Of a DNA stretch of 64,000 nucleotides, positions 62,655 through 64,000 are shown piece after piece. The translations under genes and the position numbers were made by a program. The DNA is taken from the NCBI RefSeq assembly GCF_015277855.1, contig NZ_CP063812.1:2356001-2420000 (forward strand). Reading direction: 5' to 3'. The notes below the pieces were generated by a model, which saw nothing but the letters and a program-made list of their open reading frames with translations, had not been told where the DNA came from and searched no databases. The first letter of the stretch is position 1. Every line of letters begins with the position of its first letter. The DNA is from Microbacterium cremeum. GTDB lineage: Bacteria > Actinomycetota > Actinomycetes > Actinomycetales > Microbacteriaceae.

Positions 62655-63737
62655 TCACGCGCCGACGCGTCGCCAGACGTCGCGGTCGCGCCGCCACCTC
62701 TCCTGGTCCGCGGGCCGCGCCGAGACGCCGCGGAACCAGAACGTCTCGTCGGGGTTCCACCCCGCGATCACCGACCCCGTCTCATGATCGATCTCGATCA
62801 GGCGAGTCGCCGCGGTGAGGTACCCCGCGACGCTGAGGTGCACGCCGTCGGCCTCACGGGCCACGGAGGACCAGTCGGGCACCACCCACCGGCCGTCGCG
62901 GCCGGTCACGCGGTACCAGTCGTGTCGTCGCGAAGCGGTGACGTCGATCGGATGCCGCCGGCACAGATCCGCCCAGTCCTCCGGGGTGCCGATCTCGATG
63001 ACGCGGGCCGGGTAGGCATCGACGGGCACCGCCGTCGCCTCGTCGCCGCCGTGGAAATCCTCGACGAACCACAGGCCAGCCGGACCGTCGTCGCCGAGCC
63101 GCCGCGAGGTGCGCGGCAGCGCGTGCGGAGGGATCGACCACCACCACCCGCTCCAGGGAGCGGTCGGATCAGCGGGCCGCTCGACGCCGGCTCGGGCGTC
63201 GTCGTCCGCCACGCTCACGCGCCATGCCGCCAGCTCGCCGGCGGGATCGGCGGACAGCCGCCCAGCGCCCTCCCACGCCACCGCCCACTGGTCGTGCAGA
63301 TCGAGCGGGCTCTCCCACCAGCGCGTGTCCGGCGCTGCGACGATGACCTCGGCCACGCGGCGGAGCGCCGTGCGGAAGGCGGGGGTCGCGGCGAGGGCAT
63401 CAGCGCCGTCGGGCTCTTGCCAGTACCGCGCGGTGTCGACCGACACCGCGAGCGCTTCGCGCAGGGTCGGCCAGGCGGGAGTGTCGATCGAGATGCCGGT
63501 GAGCGCTGCTGCGGCTTCCTCCGGTGATACCCGGGGCGGCGTGAACGGATCGGGGTCGGAACGCATGACAAGGACGGCGACAGCGCCCTCCTCGAGCGCG
63601 TACTGCGCCCAGCCCACGGCGGTCGCGGCATCCTGCGCCGACCTGCTCCCGGCGCGGGACGCCGCGGCCCGGGCGTACTCCAAGCACAGCCGACGGCCGC
63701 GTGGGCCGGCGAGGAGCGCCGCGGCGTCGAGCGTCAT
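62655..63737 (-). CDS. Hypothetical protein, 360 residues
   Basis: A soluble, Trp- and Asp-rich protein of 360 residues with no signal peptide or membrane segment. I do not recognise a family. Visible features are an N-terminal helical region (AALLAGPRGRRLCLEYA), a middle with TAPWSGWWWSIPPHALPRTSRRL, EDFHGGDEATAVPVDAYPARVIEI, DWADLCRRHPIDVTASRRHDWYRVTGRDGRWVVPDW and a C-terminal GYLTAATRLIEI with DHETGSVIAGWNPDETFWF. The histidine and aspartate content hints at an enzyme. Coding bias and length support it being real. The ATG is at 63735-63737. Confidence 0.75.
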   Translation of the reverse strand: MTLDAAALLAGPRGRRLCLEYARAAASRAGSRSAQDAATAVGWAQYALEEGAVAVLVMRSDPDPFTPPRVSPEEAAAALTGISIDTPAWPTLREALAVSVDTARYWQEPDGADALAATPAFRTALRRVAEVIVAAPDTRWWESPLDLHDQWAVAWEGAGRLSADPAGELAAWRVSVADDDARAGVERPADPTAPWSGWWWSIPPHALPRTSRRLGDDGPAGLWFVEDFHGGDEATAVPVDAYPARVIEIGTPEDWADLCRRHPIDVTASRRHDWYRVTGRDGRWVVPDWSSVAREADGVHLSVAGYLTAATRLIEIDHETGSVIAGWNPDETFWFRGVSARPADQERWRRDRDVWRRVGA

Positions 63738-63801
63738 TCCGCCACCCTAGCGACGCGACCGCACCCGGCCGCCGCACGCCCCTCTGGGGCGCCAACGCGA
63801 G

Positions 63802-63843
63802 ACGGCCGCGCACCCCGGGCTGTGCCTCGGGATGCGCGGCCGT
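63802..63843 (-). terminator. Stem-loop terminator of the gene at the window end
   Basis: The outer arms acggccgcgca and tgcgcggccgt pair perfectly, and the inner ccccg and cgggg-like bases extend the stem. It lies 14 bases past the stop codon of the partial gene. Confidence 0.7.
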
Positions 63844-63857
63844 GCCGCGGTGACTGC

Positions 63858-64000
63858 TTACGCCGCGCCGAGCGCTTGGCGCAGCACGTGCATGAGCGCC
63901 GACAGCTGCACGGAGTCGCTGGACTGCGGGTCGACGGCTTCGCCGTCGAGCGCGCGAGCCGCGAGCCCCTGCTTCGAGTCGATGAGCTCGGCGATCTTCG
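63858..64000 (-). CDS. C-terminal end of a gene cut by the window edge
   Basis: Only the last 47 residues are visible, beginning KIAELIDSKQGLAARALDGE and ending LMHVLRQALGAA before the TAA at 63858-63860. The pattern K-I-x-x-L-I-x-x-K with a helical tail resembles the C-terminus of SNF2-type helicases, where the last motif is followed by such a tail. This is a weak match. The remainder lies beyond the window. Confidence 0.35.
   Translation of the reverse strand, partial: KIAELIDSKQGLAARALDGEAVDPQSSDSVQLSALMHVLRQALGAA

Overview
The window is a stretch of chromosome from a high-GC Gram-positive actinobacterium, most likely Microbacteriaceae and close to Microbacterium. By eye it is about 70% G+C. 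The gene order miaB-miaA, recA-recX, DUF3046, clgR, pgsA-cinA, ftsK, rnj, dapA, thyA-folA, dapB is typical of that group. GTG and TTG starts are common, 4-base stop/start overlaps (ATGA, GTGA) are frequent, and several genes have a -10-like hexamer only 6-8 bases before the start codon, as leaderless actinobacterial transcripts do. I see no rRNA, tRNA, CRISPR array or phage module.

Layout. 1-1656: a cytochrome b (QcrB-like) paralogue that appears to lack both heme bH ligands. 1643-7423: tRNA A37 modification (miaB, miaA) and a ypeA acetyltransferase, then the SOS gene recA behind a LexA box, recX, DUF3046 and the Clp regulator clgR. 7572-16854: pgsA-cinA, the DNA translocase ftsK, rnj-dapA, a short-chain dehydrogenase and thyA-folA. 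16961-21390: a thioredoxin-like/DUF4395 pair, OsmC and a nucleotide-sugar epimerase homologue, then dapB with a TPR membrane protein. 21401-26097: a four-gene, MacAB-like ABC system with its own lipoprotein. 26296-35577: a histidine phosphatase, a catalytically degenerate aldo/keto reductase, pnp with an Actino-pnp-type leader, a fused glycosyltransferase-SGNH hydrolase, a DedA-like protein and a nuclease. 34927-50027: mainly accessory metabolism (flavin monooxygenase plus FMN reductase, esterases, acyltransferase, epoxide hydrolase, Fe(II)/2OG dioxygenase, PfkB kinase, surE, DMT exporter) with local regulators (WYL, AraC), and rpsO. 50095-64000: FKBP, PrsW, FAH-family hydrolase, aspA, a phosphodiesterase, the phosphate transporter pit with a PHO box, prolyl oligopeptidase, an endonuclease-like gene flanked by two copies of an inverted-repeat element, pfkA and the end of a further gene.

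How the genes work together. The lysine/diaminopimelate pathway (dapA, dapB), the folate/thymidylate pair (thyA-folA) and RNA turnover (rnj, pnp) are core functions. DNA repair (recA-recX) sits beside proteolysis control (clgR). Gene pairs whose starts overlap are probably translationally coupled.

The most unusual points are the cytochrome b without bH ligands, the aldo/keto reductase with all four catalytic residues replaced, the endonuclease-like gene bracketed by two related 74-bp hairpin elements, the lipoprotein/adaptor/ABC cassette, and the one-polypeptide glycosyltransferase-esterase fusion.
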